Shown here one piece after another: positions 49,944 through 58,463 of a stretch of DNA of 59,812 nucleotides. Source of the stretch: Bryobacterales bacterium (lineage in GTDB: Bacteria > Acidobacteriota > Terriglobia > Bryobacterales > UBA6623); the NCBI GenBank assembly GCA_022823865.1, contig JAJEHF010000142.1, positions 1 to 59,812 on the forward strand, read 5' to 3'. A program made the position numbers and the translations under genes. Each line of letters opens with the position of its first letter. Position 1 is the first letter of the stretch. The notes beneath the pieces are model-generated. The model had not been told where the DNA came from. It worked only from the letters and a program-made list of their open reading frames with translations, and did not search any database.

Positions 49944-51896
49944 ATGGCGAGCAAGCGCAACAAGGCGGAGCACACCGTATCGAGACGGGGATTCGTGACC
50001 AAGGGAGCTGTGGCGGCGGCGGTGGCGGCCGGCGCTGACGCGGCGGCATCTACCACCGAGCGACACGACAGCAACATCAAGCTCCCGAGCGAGGTGCCGA
50101 CGAGCCTCGCCGAAGACTCCAAGCCCCCCGACTTCCCGATGACGGGCGCGCAGATTTTCGCCAAGGCCTGCAAGGCCGAGGGGCTGGCCGCGCTGTTCTG
50201 CGCTCCAGGCAACTACGTCGTGATCAACGCCATCGCGTCCGAGGGCATTCCCAGCTACGGGGGCCGCACCGAAGGCATGATGTGCGCCGCCGCGGACGGG
50301 TTCGCCCGCGTGACCGGCGAGGTCGTGGCCGCATCGGGCACCGAGGGCCCCGGCTTCACGAACATGATCATGAACATCGCCGCCGCCAACTCGGCGCGCT
50401 CGCCGCTGCTGGTGCTGGCGAGCAACATGACGCTGGGGCTCGAGGACACCGAGCACGGCATCCAGCGGGTCTACCAGCAGCCGACCACCGAAGGCATGAA
50501 GAAGTACGGCAAGCGCCTCATCAATCCCGAGCGCGTGCACGAATACGCCGGCTACGCCTTCCGCCAGCTCAAGACCGGCGTTCCGCGACCGGTTCACCTG
50601 GACTTTCCCGGCGAAGTGGCGCGCGAACGCTTCGACAGCGCGGAGGACCTGCGCTTCTTCTACGACAAGTCGAAATACCGCACCGAGTCGCGCCCGCATC
50701 CGTCGCCCAAGGAAATCGCCAAGGCGGCAAGCATGCTCGCCAAGGCGGAGCGCCCGATCATCGTGGCCAGCGCCGGTGTCTTCTACAGCAAGGCTTGGGA
50801 CGCGCTCAAGGCCGTTGCCGAGAAGGCCGACATCGCGGTCGTGGAATCGGGCCCCAGCCGCGGCCACTTCGGCGACGAGCACCCCCTTTCGGCGAACGCG
50901 GCCCCCGACGCCCTGTTGAGCGCCGACCTCGTGGTCTTGGTCGGGCAGTACTGCATGCCCAACATCGGCGAATACTCGTTCGATCCGGACGTCGCCTACA
51001 TCCGCATCGATCCGGACGCTGCCGATATCGGGCGCAACCTGCCGATCGACCTCGGCATCGTGAGCTGCGAAAAGGCCGCCCTGGAGGCCCTCGCCGAGGC
51101 CTTGCCCAAGAAGAGGCGCCCGGCGTGGCGCGATGAGTTGGCGGCGGCGCGCGCAGCGTTCGAAGCCGAGAACGACGAGCACTACAAGCTCGGCCTCAAG
51201 TACAGCGCCCAGGCCGGGTGCGTCCATCCGGCCGTGATCGCCGCGGAGATCGAGAACCTGCTCTACAAGGGAGACATTCCGAAGGAGCAGACCACCGTCG
51301 TGTCCGGCGGGTACGGAATCGGGCGCTACACGCGCCGGCGGCTGAGAGCGTTCCGGCCGGGCCAGATTTGCAACGGGGCCTACCAGTACGGAGCGATCGG
51401 GCCGGACGTCGGCTACACGGTCGGAGCCGGCGCGGCGGTGCAGCAGGGCACCGGCCCGCAAGCCCCCTACAAGGGCGCGCCTGTGCTCGCGGTGACGGGC
51501 GATGCAGGATTCGCCTACTCCGGCATGGAGATGGAGACCCTGAGCAAGTACCGGATTCCCACGATCATGGTGGTCTACAACAACAACGCCTGGGGCGTCT
51601 GGCGCAGCGGTGCCAGCGGCGGGCGCAGCGACACGGCCCGCGCCCAGCACATGTACCTGTTCCAGGAGAACCTGCGCTACGAGAAGATCGGCGAAGCCCT
51701 CGGTGCGCGCGGGGAGTACGTGACCAAGGCCGCGGACTTGGCTCCAGCCTTGGCGCGCAGTTACAAGGCGGCGGCGAACGAGCGGCTCTCGACGGTCATC
51801 AACTGCCAGGCGATCAAGGAGTTCTGGAGCGCTCGGGACTATCCGCCGGGCCTGCTGCAGAAGGTCGAGCCGGGCTGCATGGCCTACTACCACTGA
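49944..51896 (+). CDS. Tat-exported thiamine-diphosphate enzyme (acetolactate-synthase-like)
   Basis: The 650-residue protein starts with a twin-arginine signal ([20 protein letters not shown]). The Pyr domain has [36 protein letters not shown] sequence with cofactor-activating Glu110, and [21 protein letters not shown] central domain ([20 protein letters not shown]) follows. The PP domain has the ThDP motif [20 protein letters not shown], ending [11 protein letters not shown] (GD from residue 519 to NN). This is the layout of acetolactate synthase, benzoylformate and oxalyl-CoA decarboxylase relatives. Thiamine-diphosphate enzymes are nearly always cytosolic, so the export signal is unusual. 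The reaction cannot be read. The next gene starts on the last base of its stop (TGATG). Confidence 0.9.
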   Translation: MASKRNKAEHTVSRRGFVTKGAVAAAVAAGADAAASTTERHDSNIKLPSEVPTSLAEDSKPPDFPMTGAQIFAKACKAEGLAALFCAPGNYVVINAIASEGIPSYGGRTEGMMCAAADGFARVTGEVVAASGTEGPGFTNMIMNIAAANSARSPLLVLASNMTLGLEDTEHGIQRVYQQPTTEGMKKYGKRLINPERVHEYAGYAFRQLKTGVPRPVHLDFPGEVARERFDSAEDLRFFYDKSKYRTESRPHPSPKEIAKAASMLAKAERPIIVASAGVFYSKAWDALKAVAEKADIAVVESGPSRGHFGDEHPLSANAAPDALLSADLVVLVGQYCMPNIGEYSFDPDVAYIRIDPDAADIGRNLPIDLGIVSCEKAALEALAEALPKKRRPAWRDELAAARAAFEAENDEHYKLGLKYSAQAGCVHPAVIAAEIENLLYKGDIPKEQTTVVSGGYGIGRYTRRRLRAFRPGQICNGAYQYGAIGPDVGYTVGAGAAVQQGTGPQAPYKGAPVLAVTGDAGFAYSGMEMETLSKYRIPTIMVVYNNNAWGVWRSGASGGRSDTARAQHMYLFQENLRYEKIGEALGARGEYVTKAADLAPALARSYKAAANERLSTVINCQAIKEFWSARDYPPGLLQKVEPGCMAYYH

Positions 51897-52375
51897 TGCC
51901 CGGGTCGCCGAGTCCGTTGGACAGCGTCGACGCGCTGCTGCGCGCGCGCGCCGACCGAGGCGTATTCCGCTCCTTCGCGGCAGTCCGGCAGCGGAACCGC
52001 TTGGAGTGTTCCTTCGTCTGGCTGCGCGAAAAGCCCATCCGCTTGATCTTCGATCCGCTCCGCGGCACGCTCGAGTTTCGCGACCTGCTGCCCAACCTGG
52101 CTCCGACGGCCCCGCTCTACAAGGATCTGCGGAGCTTCCTGCGCAAGCTGAGCGGCGAAGCGCTCCCAAGCCACAGACGCATCGACTCGCAGCGCGCCAA
52201 GGTGCGGAGCAGGAATCGCAAGGGATCGGTGTCGGTATTGCTGCACAGCCTGGACGGCGACTGGGACTACGCCGTCAGCAAGGCGCTCAAGCTGGTCAAC
52301 GAGATCTTCCTCGGATTCCTGCGCGGGCCGTACTACGAGTACACCGTCGAGAACTTCCAAGAACCACAAGACTGA
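51896..52375 (+). CDS. Unknown protein translationally coupled to the thiamine-diphosphate enzyme
   Basis: The 159-residue product starts at an ATG overlapping the upstream stop by one base (TGATG). No signal peptide or membrane helix is visible. The sequence has a basic, beta-rich look (NRLECSFVWLREKPIRLIFD, TLEFRDLLPNLAPTAPLYKD), a conserved-looking RIDSQRAKVRSRNRKGSVSV, and a C-terminal helix (YAVSKALKLVNEIFLGFLRG). I do not recognise a family. Coupling with the exported ThDP enzyme suggests an assembly or cofactor-loading helper in the cytoplasm; this is a guess from position. The amidohydrolase gene begins 67 bases later. Confidence 0.8.
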   Translation: MPGSPSPLDSVDALLRARADRGVFRSFAAVRQRNRLECSFVWLREKPIRLIFDPLRGTLEFRDLLPNLAPTAPLYKDLRSFLRKLSGEALPSHRRIDSQRAKVRSRNRKGSVSVLLHSLDGDWDYAVSKALKLVNEIFLGFLRGPYYEYTVENFQEPQD

Positions 52376-52442
52376 TGCAGGGGGTTAAGATTGCAGCGGG
52401 CCGCCAAGCGCGGCAGCAAGTGCATTCGATGGAGCAGGAATC

Positions 52443-53801
52443 ATGAGCGCGAGGAATCTTGCGGCAGTGTCCGCTTTGCTGCTGGGGCTGGGCTGCCAGA
52501 GCGCGCCCGAGGGAACGGTAGCCTTCGTCGACGCCAGCGTCGTGCCGATGGACAACGAGCGAGTCGTGCACGGCCAGACCGTCGTCACCTCGCTGGGCAA
52601 GATCAGCGAGCTGGGGCCGGCGTCCGAGATCAAGGTCCCGCGGGGCGCCTTGGTCGTGGACGGCAGCGGCAAGTACCTCATTCCCGGCCTCACCGAGATG
52701 CACGCGCACCTGCCCGCTGCCGACACCCCGCCCGAAGAGGTCGACCGGGTCCTCTTCCTGTTCCTCTCCAACGGCGTGACAACCGTGCGCGGCATGCTCG
52801 GCAACGCGTCGCATCTGGGGCTTCGGCGGCAGATCGCGGAAGGCGCGCGGTTGGGGCCGACGATCTATGCCGCCGGTCCCGCGTTTCGCGCAACCGAGGA
52901 CTTAACGGCGGAAGTCGCCCGGCAACGTGTCCGCGAACAGCACGAGGCTGGCTTCGACTTGCTCAAGATTCTCGAGGGGCTCAGCGTGGAAGTCTACGAC
53001 GCCATCGCAGACGAGGCGACCCAGGCGGGAATCCCCTTCGGCGGGCATGTCCCCAATCCGGTCGGGTTGCTGCACGCGCTGGCAGAAGGCCAAGGCAGCA
53101 TCGACCACTTGGACAACTACCTGGAAGCGCTGGAAGCCGACGATTCGCCGATCCAGAACGCGGACGCCGCCACGCGCAGCCGCGAGATGGGGTTGCACGC
53201 CGACGAGGAGAAGATCCCGGCCCTGGTCGCAGCGACCAAGCTCGCCAACGCTTCGGCCGTGCCAACGATGGCACTTTGGGAGACGTTCAATGCCGACGTG
53301 CCGACGGAACACTATGCCGGTCTCGACGAGCTGAAGTACATGCCCCGCGCAACAGTCGATGCCTGGATCGAATCGCAGAACAGCCGCCAGCAGCGCCTCA
53401 ACGCCGAGTCCGGCGCGCGCGTGATCGAGATTCGCAAGAAGATCCTCAAGGCGCTGCAGGACGAGGGAGCGCGGATCGCGTTCGGCACTGACGCGCCGCA
53501 GATCTTCAACGTGCCGGGCTTCTCGATCCACCGGGAGATCAGCATCATGGCGTCCGCAGGCCTGACGCCCTATGAAATCCTGGCGTCCGCAACAAAGAAC
53601 GCAGCCGAGCATTTCGGGTCCGACGCGTTCGGGCGCGTCGCGGTCGGCGCCCGCGCCGACTTGGTGCTGCTCGAGGCCAATCCTCTGGATGACGCAGCCA
53701 ACGTAGCCAAGCGCGCCGGTGTGATGGTTCGCGGCCAGTGGCTGCCCGAGGCGGACATCCGGGTCAAGCTCGAGGAACTCGCCGCGAGCGCGGCTCGGTG
53801 A
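52443..53801 (+). CDS. Amidohydrolase-family lipoprotein
   Basis: The 452-residue protein has a lipoprotein signal (SALLLGLGCQSAP, lipid Cys18). The amidohydrolase barrel follows: LIPGLTEMHAHLPAADT with metal His87 and His89, FDLLKILEG with a Lys that may be carboxylated, IPFGGHVPNPVG and GSIDHLDNYLEAL with two more His, and IAFGTDAPQIFNVPG with Asp350. The end GVRADLVLLEANPLDD-like segment GARADLVLLEANPLD is typical. Relatives are prolidases and imidazolonepropionase-like hydrolases, and a periplasmic peptidase role is likely. A TAAGAT box lies about 55 bases upstream. Confidence 0.9.
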   Translation: MSARNLAAVSALLLGLGCQSAPEGTVAFVDASVVPMDNERVVHGQTVVTSLGKISELGPASEIKVPRGALVVDGSGKYLIPGLTEMHAHLPAADTPPEEVDRVLFLFLSNGVTTVRGMLGNASHLGLRRQIAEGARLGPTIYAAGPAFRATEDLTAEVARQRVREQHEAGFDLLKILEGLSVEVYDAIADEATQAGIPFGGHVPNPVGLLHALAEGQGSIDHLDNYLEALEADDSPIQNADAATRSREMGLHADEEKIPALVAATKLANASAVPTMALWETFNADVPTEHYAGLDELKYMPRATVDAWIESQNSRQQRLNAESGARVIEIRKKILKALQDEGARIAFGTDAPQIFNVPGFSIHREISIMASAGLTPYEILASATKNAAEHFGSDAFGRVAVGARADLVLLEANPLDDAANVAKRAGVMVRGQWLPEADIRVKLEELAASAAR

Positions 53802-53823
53802 CGCCGCTGCGCGCGAAGCGGCG

Positions 53824-55020
53824 CTAGCGCAGCCCGCGAAAGAACTTGACCACGTCCTCGACGTAGAGTCCCGGCTCCTCCATCGCCGCGAAATGCCCGC
53901 CCCGCGGCATCTCGGTCCACTGTGCCACGTTGTAGCGGGCCTCGACCCACTTGCGGGGCGAGAAGAATATCTCGCCCGGAAAGACCGCGATCGCTGTCGG
54001 CACTTCGCTGCGCTGCTGCCGGCGGCCGCTGCGGCGGGATTCGTAGTAGAGCCGGACGGCTGAAGGCATGCTCTCGGTCAGCCAGTACAGCATGATGTTG
54101 GTCAAGAGCTGGTCCTTGGTGAACCGGCTCTCCACATCGCCGCCGCAGTCGCTCCAGGCGCGGAATTTCTCCACCACCCACGCCGCCAGGCCAGCCGGGG
54201 AGTCATTCAGGCCGTACGCCAGCGTCAGGGGCTTGGAGCCCTGTATGTTCCCGTAGGCATTCTCGCCTTGCCACCACTCGGCGCGCTCCCGGTAGCGCTT
54301 CAGTTCCCACTCGGGGATGCCGCTTTCCGGATCCTGCATGCCCGCGGGCGGACCGCCGCCGACCATGTTCAGGTGGATTCCGATCAAGCGGTCGGGATAA
54401 TCGCGGGCCAGCCAAGACGAGACGCCCGAGCCCCAGTCCCCGCCTTGGGCCGCGTAACGCTCGTAGCCGAGACGGTCCATGAGCTTGGCAACCACGCCCG
54501 CCACGCTGTCGACGCTCATGCCCCGCCGGTGGGCCGGCCCTGAGAAGCCGTACCCTGGCATCGACGGCAAGACCAGGTGGAACGCATCTTCGGCGCTGCC
54601 CCCGTGGCCGACCGGATCGGTCAGCGGACCGATCACGTCCATGAACTCGTACACCGACCCCGGCCAGCCGTGCGTGATCACCAAGGGCATCGCCGCGTCT
54701 TCCTTCGAGCGAACATGCACGAAATGCATGTCGATGCCGTCGATGGACGTCTTGAAGTGCGGCAACTCGTTCAGTTGAGCTTCGTGCTTGCGCCAGTCGT
54801 ACGCGGCTCGCCAGTACTCCAGCAACTCTTCCATGTACGCCCGGTCCGCGCCATAGTCCCAGCCAGAGCCCGGGATTTGGTCTGGCAGCCGCGTCCGCTC
54901 GAGACGCTCCTTAAGGTCAGCGAGGGCGGAATCCTCTACTTGGATGGCGAATTCCGTCACTTGCGCGATCCCTCCTGTCGCCGACAGAGCCAGCAGCGTG
55001 GTCAGTAGCAGTCCCTTCAC
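53824..55020 (-). CDS. Exported epoxide hydrolase-like alpha/beta hydrolase
   Basis: The 398-residue protein starts at a GTG with a signal peptide (GLLLTTLLALSATGGIAQ). It has the EHN domain (FAIQVEDSALADLKERLERT, WDYGADRAYMEELLEYWR, FKTSIDGIDMHFVH) and the alpha/beta fold with the oxyanion HGWPGSVYEFMDV, PSMPGYGFSGP, the nucleophile region QGGDWGSGVSSWLA with Asp in G-G-D-W-G, and a late His in RGGHFAAMEEPG. Microsomal-type epoxide hydrolases open epoxides with water. A TACAAT lies six bases before the GTG, so the mRNA is probably leaderless. Its stop is 22 bases from that of the amidohydrolase. Confidence 0.9.
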   Translation of the reverse strand: MKGLLLTTLLALSATGGIAQVTEFAIQVEDSALADLKERLERTRLPDQIPGSGWDYGADRAYMEELLEYWRAAYDWRKHEAQLNELPHFKTSIDGIDMHFVHVRSKEDAAMPLVITHGWPGSVYEFMDVIGPLTDPVGHGGSAEDAFHLVLPSMPGYGFSGPAHRRGMSVDSVAGVVAKLMDRLGYERYAAQGGDWGSGVSSWLARDYPDRLIGIHLNMVGGGPPAGMQDPESGIPEWELKRYRERAEWWQGENAYGNIQGSKPLTLAYGLNDSPAGLAAWVVEKFRAWSDCGGDVESRFTKDQLLTNIMLYWLTESMPSAVRLYYESRRSGRRQQRSEVPTAIAVFPGEIFFSPRKWVEARYNVAQWTEMPRGGHFAAMEEPGLYVEDVVKFFRGLR

Positions 55021-55026
55021 GGCACC

Positions 55027-55032
55027 ATTGTA
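55027..55032 (-). promoter_or_regulatory. -10 box of the epoxide hydrolase gene
   Basis: TACAAT on the complement strand, six bases before the GTG at 55020, which is leaderless spacing. Confidence 0.5.
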
Positions 55033-55215
55033 GGGAAGCCACGCCGGGCTCCGGTCATTGCGGCGAGACTGTGCAGTCAGGACGGCAGGTCGGCCACGCT
55101 CTCGCACCGAAGGGACTTGTTCAAGGTATGGGTGCACCGTACGGTCCGGCCTGGACAGACGCCGCTTTGCTCTGGCGCCGAACTTCCGCCTCGGTTCCAG
55201 GCAGGGGACCAGCGA

Positions 55216-56103
55216 TCACTTGCGCCCGGCCGCGCGGTACGTTTGGAGCGATTCCCTCAGATACTCCTCGGCAGCCATGGGCGGGATGCCAGTCAGCAGG
55301 CGGATGTCGTCGCTTACCTGTTCGAACTCTCCGTTGTCTGCGGCCCGGTACAAGGACGCGAGGATCGCAATGTCAGGCTCCGGGATTCTGTCCGCACGGC
55401 AGATCTCCGCGAACTCCTCCTCGGTCACCTCGTCGAACCGAACGGTCTGCCCGGTCGCGTAGGTCAGAGCCGACGCAAGCTCCGGCATGGACAGGGCCCG
55501 CAGGCCAGTCAGCTCATAGACCCGGTCGGCATGCCGCTCAAGCGCGCAAGCTGCCGCGGATGCTCGCGCAAGATCATCTCGCGACACGTATGCGACCCGG
55601 CCCCGCCTGACCGGATACGGGAGGCGACCCATCGCGGCAAGTGCCGGTGCCCAGTCGACGAGAGGGTCCAGATAGATGCCGTTTCGCAGGATGGTCCATC
55701 CCAGGCCGCTGGTCCGAAGCCTTGACTCGGCATACACCAGATAGGGGGCGATCAGGAACTTCGAGTCCGTTCGGGCGGCGCTGGAGCTGGTCAGCACCAC
55801 CCGCTTCAGGCGCGCAGAGCGGGCCGCGTCCAGGATGTTGGAGTGCTGGACGATCCGGGGCTCCACGTCGCTGGCGCTCGGGATCAGCATCAGCACGTCG
55901 GTCCCCTCCAGAGCGCCCGAAAGCGTCTCAGGCGCGTCGTAGTCGGCCCGGCGGATATCGATTCCCAGATCCTTGAACCGTCGGAGCCTGTCCGGACTTC
56001 GGGAGCAGGCGATCAAGTCCCCAGGGGGAAGGCCGCGGTCGAGCAGAGCATCGACGACACGAGATCCGAGGCCGCCCGCGGCACCAACCACGTTGATTTT
56101 CAC
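55216..56103 (-). CDS. NmrA/QOR2-like NAD(P)-binding protein
   Basis: The 295-residue protein begins with the nucleotide fold VVGAAGGLGSRVVDALLDRG, then ACSRSPDRLRRFKDLGIDIR, ADYDAPETLSGALEGTDVLM, and LKRVVLTSSSAARTDSKF. The LGWTILRNGIYLDPL and VSRDDLARASAAAC blocks match atypical short-chain dehydrogenases of the NmrA/quinone oxidoreductase 2 group. The GTG at 56103 was chosen because GGGAGGG sits eight bases before it. It would reduce quinones or aldehydes with NAD(P)H or sense the redox state of the nucleotide; activity is not certain. TAGGAT lies further upstream. Confidence 0.85.
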   Translation of the reverse strand: MKINVVGAAGGLGSRVVDALLDRGLPPGDLIACSRSPDRLRRFKDLGIDIRRADYDAPETLSGALEGTDVLMLIPSASDVEPRIVQHSNILDAARSARLKRVVLTSSSAARTDSKFLIAPYLVYAESRLRTSGLGWTILRNGIYLDPLVDWAPALAAMGRLPYPVRRGRVAYVSRDDLARASAAACALERHADRVYELTGLRALSMPELASALTYATGQTVRFDEVTEEEFAEICRADRIPEPDIAILASLYRAADNGEFEQVSDDIRLLTGIPPMAAEEYLRESLQTYRAAGRK

Positions 56104-56453
56104 CGCTCGAGACCCTCCCGGCAATCCTATCACTGCTCCGCCCGGCGTTCGGATGAAGCGGCGCCATGCGCGCTGGTCATTTCGCTTGGCTGTCTGTCGA
56201 CACGTCCGGGAATACGGAGCCTCGCTAGGAAGCTTCCCGACAAGCCGGGCGTGATGGCGGGGCGCTTGCGGTCCGGGAATCCTGGCATGCGGAGGTCCGT
56301 CGCGGTCTTCCGGAACTCACCCTCATGCACAGCCTTGCAGCGGCGCTCGCGGGCCGGAAGCGACGCCTGCTTTCCAGGCTGGATCCGGCGAACGCCCAAC
56401 CAAGCAGAAACCGATCGGACTCTAAGGCGTATCAGATCCGAATCCAACGTCCC

Positions 56454-56482
56454 TTGACAGCTTCGGCAGGATCGTGTACTGT
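56454..56482 (+). promoter_or_regulatory. Promoter of the XRE/unknown pair
   Basis: A perfect TTGACA (56454-56459) is followed after 17 bases by TACTGT (56477-56482). The -10 half lies inside the palindrome described next. Transcription would start near 56489, about ten bases before the ATG. Confidence 0.65.
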
Positions 56483-56491
56483 GTAGTACAC
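56474..56491. promoter_or_regulatory. Palindromic operator overlapping the -10 box
   Basis: GTGTACT, a GTGT spacer, then AGTACAC form an 18-base perfect inverted repeat (7-bp arms). A second palindrome (GTAGT-ACAC-ACTAC, 56483-56496) overlaps it. The position fits autorepression by the XRE protein encoded next. Confidence 0.7.
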
Positions 56492-56498
56492 ACTACTC

Positions 56499-56849
56499 AT
56501 GGAATTCGGCTCCTATGTACGCGATGTCCGCGAGCGCAGGCTGAACGACGACCGCTCGTACTCCTTGCGGCAGGTTGCCGGCCGCGTGGGCCTGGAGCCT
56601 GCCTATCTGAGCAAGATCGAGCGCGACGTGACGGCACCGCCCTCCGAGGAGACCATCGGCCGGCTTGCCGAAGACCTCGGCGAGGATCGTGACCTGCTGC
56701 TCGCCATGGCGGGCAAAGTCTCCAATGACTTGCGGCAGATCATCATCAGGCGCGCGCCCCTGTTCGCAGACCTGCTCCGGCAGCTCAAGGAGGCCCCGGA
56801 TCATGCAGTCCTGCGAATTGCACGCGAGGTTCGAGATGGCGATTGGTAG
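56499..56849 (+). CDS. XRE-family transcriptional regulator
   Basis: The 116-residue protein has a Cro/C1-type HTH at residues about 20-65 (SYSLRQVAGRVGLEPAYLSK, then PSEETIGRLAEDLGEDRDLL) and a short C-terminal helix region (DLRQIIIRRAPLFADLLRQL). The R-x-V-G-L-E-P-A-Y-L-S-K recognition helix is canonical. It starts about ten bases after the predicted transcription start, without a clear ribosome-binding site. The upstream palindrome is its likely operator. Downstream, with 47 bases between them, lies a gene of unknown function. Such XRE plus unknown pairs are often selfish or defence modules. Confidence 0.88.
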   Translation: MEFGSYVRDVRERRLNDDRSYSLRQVAGRVGLEPAYLSKIERDVTAPPSEETIGRLAEDLGEDRDLLLAMAGKVSNDLRQIIIRRAPLFADLLRQLKEAPDHAVLRIAREVRDGDW

Positions 56850-56896
56850 TGAGTCGGAGAGAGCAAGCGTCCCAAGGAGGGGCGGAAAACCACATC

Positions 56897-57883
56897 ATGA
56901 TTGAACTGGAAAATCACACACTTCGCTTCAGTTTCCCCGAGGTTCACCAAGAGGCCCATTGCAATGTCAGCTTCATGCGGACCCTCAGGATTCCAGATGA
57001 CGACCGCGCGTATCCTCTGCCCCCGGGATTATCGACATTCCCTCTCACGCATGTCGATGACTGCGCGGCCAAATTGCCGGACTCGTGGGGCCGCCACGGG
57101 GGAGTTTTCCTGCCGATGTACCAATCGGAGGCCATGTGGCTCTCGTTCGAGGGGGATTACCCCATGGCGATGAGGATCGCAGCCGGCAAGGTATCTGCCT
57201 TGACCGGGGAAGCATGGCACGATCAGCTCACCGAGGGTCCCGACCAAGACTACCTCGTGATTCCGGAGCAGCCGTGGCTAGACGGGTTCTTTGCCGGCAA
57301 GGGTTTGATCCGGCAGTTTGTCGCAATGCCGCTCGGAGAGGGATACACCGCTGAAGAGCAGATCACCGGGGAGGGCGAACGCGGCGGGCTCCAGATTGCC
57401 GTCTACCCCATGAAGGCTGCAGAGTTCGAGCGGCGAAAACCGGGCAGAGACCTGTACGAGGGCGACGTCTTGTATTGCGCAGAGATGAGCCAGTCAGAGA
57501 TGGGCCTGGCACCTGGCGGCCTCATGCGACAGGAGATCTACGAGGACCCGTACGGTATCGAAGCTTGGGAGCAGTGCGCGAAATCGCGGTGCTTCGTGCA
57601 TATCCTCAATAGCGTCCAGTACTTCGTGGTCACCCATGAAAAGCCCCCCACGCAACCGCCGACAGCGAGAGACTACACGGACGCCGGCCTGCCGTGGTTC
57701 GAGTACTATGACGCCGAACACAAGGCACTGGCTTCGCCCACCAAGCTGTCAAAGCTCAAGAGCGTCGCCGCAATGAAGGCAAAAGAACGCGGGAGCGACT
57801 TGCCTAACAACGAGCCGGTATCGCCGCGCAACGTGGTCAAGCTCTCCAAGCGCGGCCCCGTTGTCAGAGAGGGCGATTTCTAG
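56897..57883 (+). CDS. Unknown 328-residue protein paired with the XRE regulator
   Basis: I know this type of protein only as an uncharacterised family found beside XRE regulators. Conserved-looking blocks: GVFLPMYQSEAMWLSFEGDY, PMAMRIAAGKVSALTGE, DYLVIPEQPWLDGFFAGKGL, RQFVAMPLGEGYTAEEQIT, GGLQIAVYPMKAAEFERR, and a C-terminal GGLMRQEIYEDPYGIEAWEQ. It has no signal peptide, membrane helix or known catalytic motif. A Lys-rich tail (LKSVAAMKAKERGSDL) precedes the stop. The ATG at 56897 is preferred over an upstream TTG at 56843. AAGGAGGGG lies about 17 bases before it, rather far. Base use is slightly less GC-rich than its neighbours, which hints at transfer. Confidence 0.85.
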   Translation: MIELENHTLRFSFPEVHQEAHCNVSFMRTLRIPDDDRAYPLPPGLSTFPLTHVDDCAAKLPDSWGRHGGVFLPMYQSEAMWLSFEGDYPMAMRIAAGKVSALTGEAWHDQLTEGPDQDYLVIPEQPWLDGFFAGKGLIRQFVAMPLGEGYTAEEQITGEGERGGLQIAVYPMKAAEFERRKPGRDLYEGDVLYCAEMSQSEMGLAPGGLMRQEIYEDPYGIEAWEQCAKSRCFVHILNSVQYFVVTHEKPPTQPPTARDYTDAGLPWFEYYDAEHKALASPTKLSKLKSVAAMKAKERGSDLPNNEPVSPRNVVKLSKRGPVVREGDF

Positions 57884-58169
57884 ATCGTTCGTTCGGGCAT
57901 GGCAAGCCCCGGGAACGGGGATTGGTAGTGACGCGTGGGTGAGAAGGGCCGCGGAAATCGGTGTACGGTCTCAGTCACGCGCGGCATCGAGGTGCGTCCG
58001 GCACGCGACTGACAAGTCGCACCCGAGAGGCCCGGCTGCTCGCTTTCGGTGAGGACGAAAAGACCGTGCGTCAGCCGTCACGGACCCCGGCCGCAGGGCC
58101 CCGACAATGCACTGATGCTTGCAGGCGTGCTAGACCTTATAGTGGAAGTAGCCTACGCTGGACAGACCC
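57884..58169. other. Intergenic region after the XRE pair
   Basis: No gene is convincing in these 286 bases. A short hairpin, CCCCG-GGAA-CGGGG, at 57907-57920 lacks a T-tract. TATAGT near 58139 is a possible -10 box for the next small gene, about 25 bases before its ATG. Confidence 0.4.
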
Positions 58170-58400
58170 ATGGCCAAGACGAGCAAAGCGGGCGGGGGCG
58201 AGATCCCCATAGTTAACCCTCAACTGATTGACGGCGCGAAGGACTTCGTGCTCCGGTCCAAGCCAGTCAGGCGAGTGCCCTGCCGAGTCTGCGGCGTGCA
58301 CGGCGCGACAGAACGCTCCGACAGGCTCTGCTGGATCTGCCAGCACCTCAAGATCAGCGCCTGGCGCGATTCCGCAGCGCAGGAATCCGCCAGCGAGTAG
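58170..58400 (+). CDS. Small Cys-rich protein with one CxxC pair set
   Basis: The 76-residue product has CRVCG in the middle and CWICQHLKISAWRD near the end, consistent with one zinc-ribbon-like site. The N-terminus (MAKTSKAGGGEIPIVNPQLI) is polar and without signal. Nothing shows a function. A TATAGT box is about 25 bases before the ATG. It precedes asd by 63 bases in the same direction. The Cys pattern and the clean start make a real gene more likely than chance. Confidence 0.6.
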   Translation: MAKTSKAGGGEIPIVNPQLIDGAKDFVLRSKPVRRVPCRVCGVHGATERSDRLCWICQHLKISAWRDSAAQESASE

Positions 58401-58463
58401 GCAGGTCGCGGCATTGGGCCGCAGCTGCGCCGCGCGGAGAGCGGCGCCTTGGGGGACCTCGGT

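Noticed and set aside
49737..52169. An 810-codon open frame antisense to the thiamine-diphosphate enzyme
   Set aside because: It has no recognisable domain and mirrors the codon bias of the real gene on the other strand.
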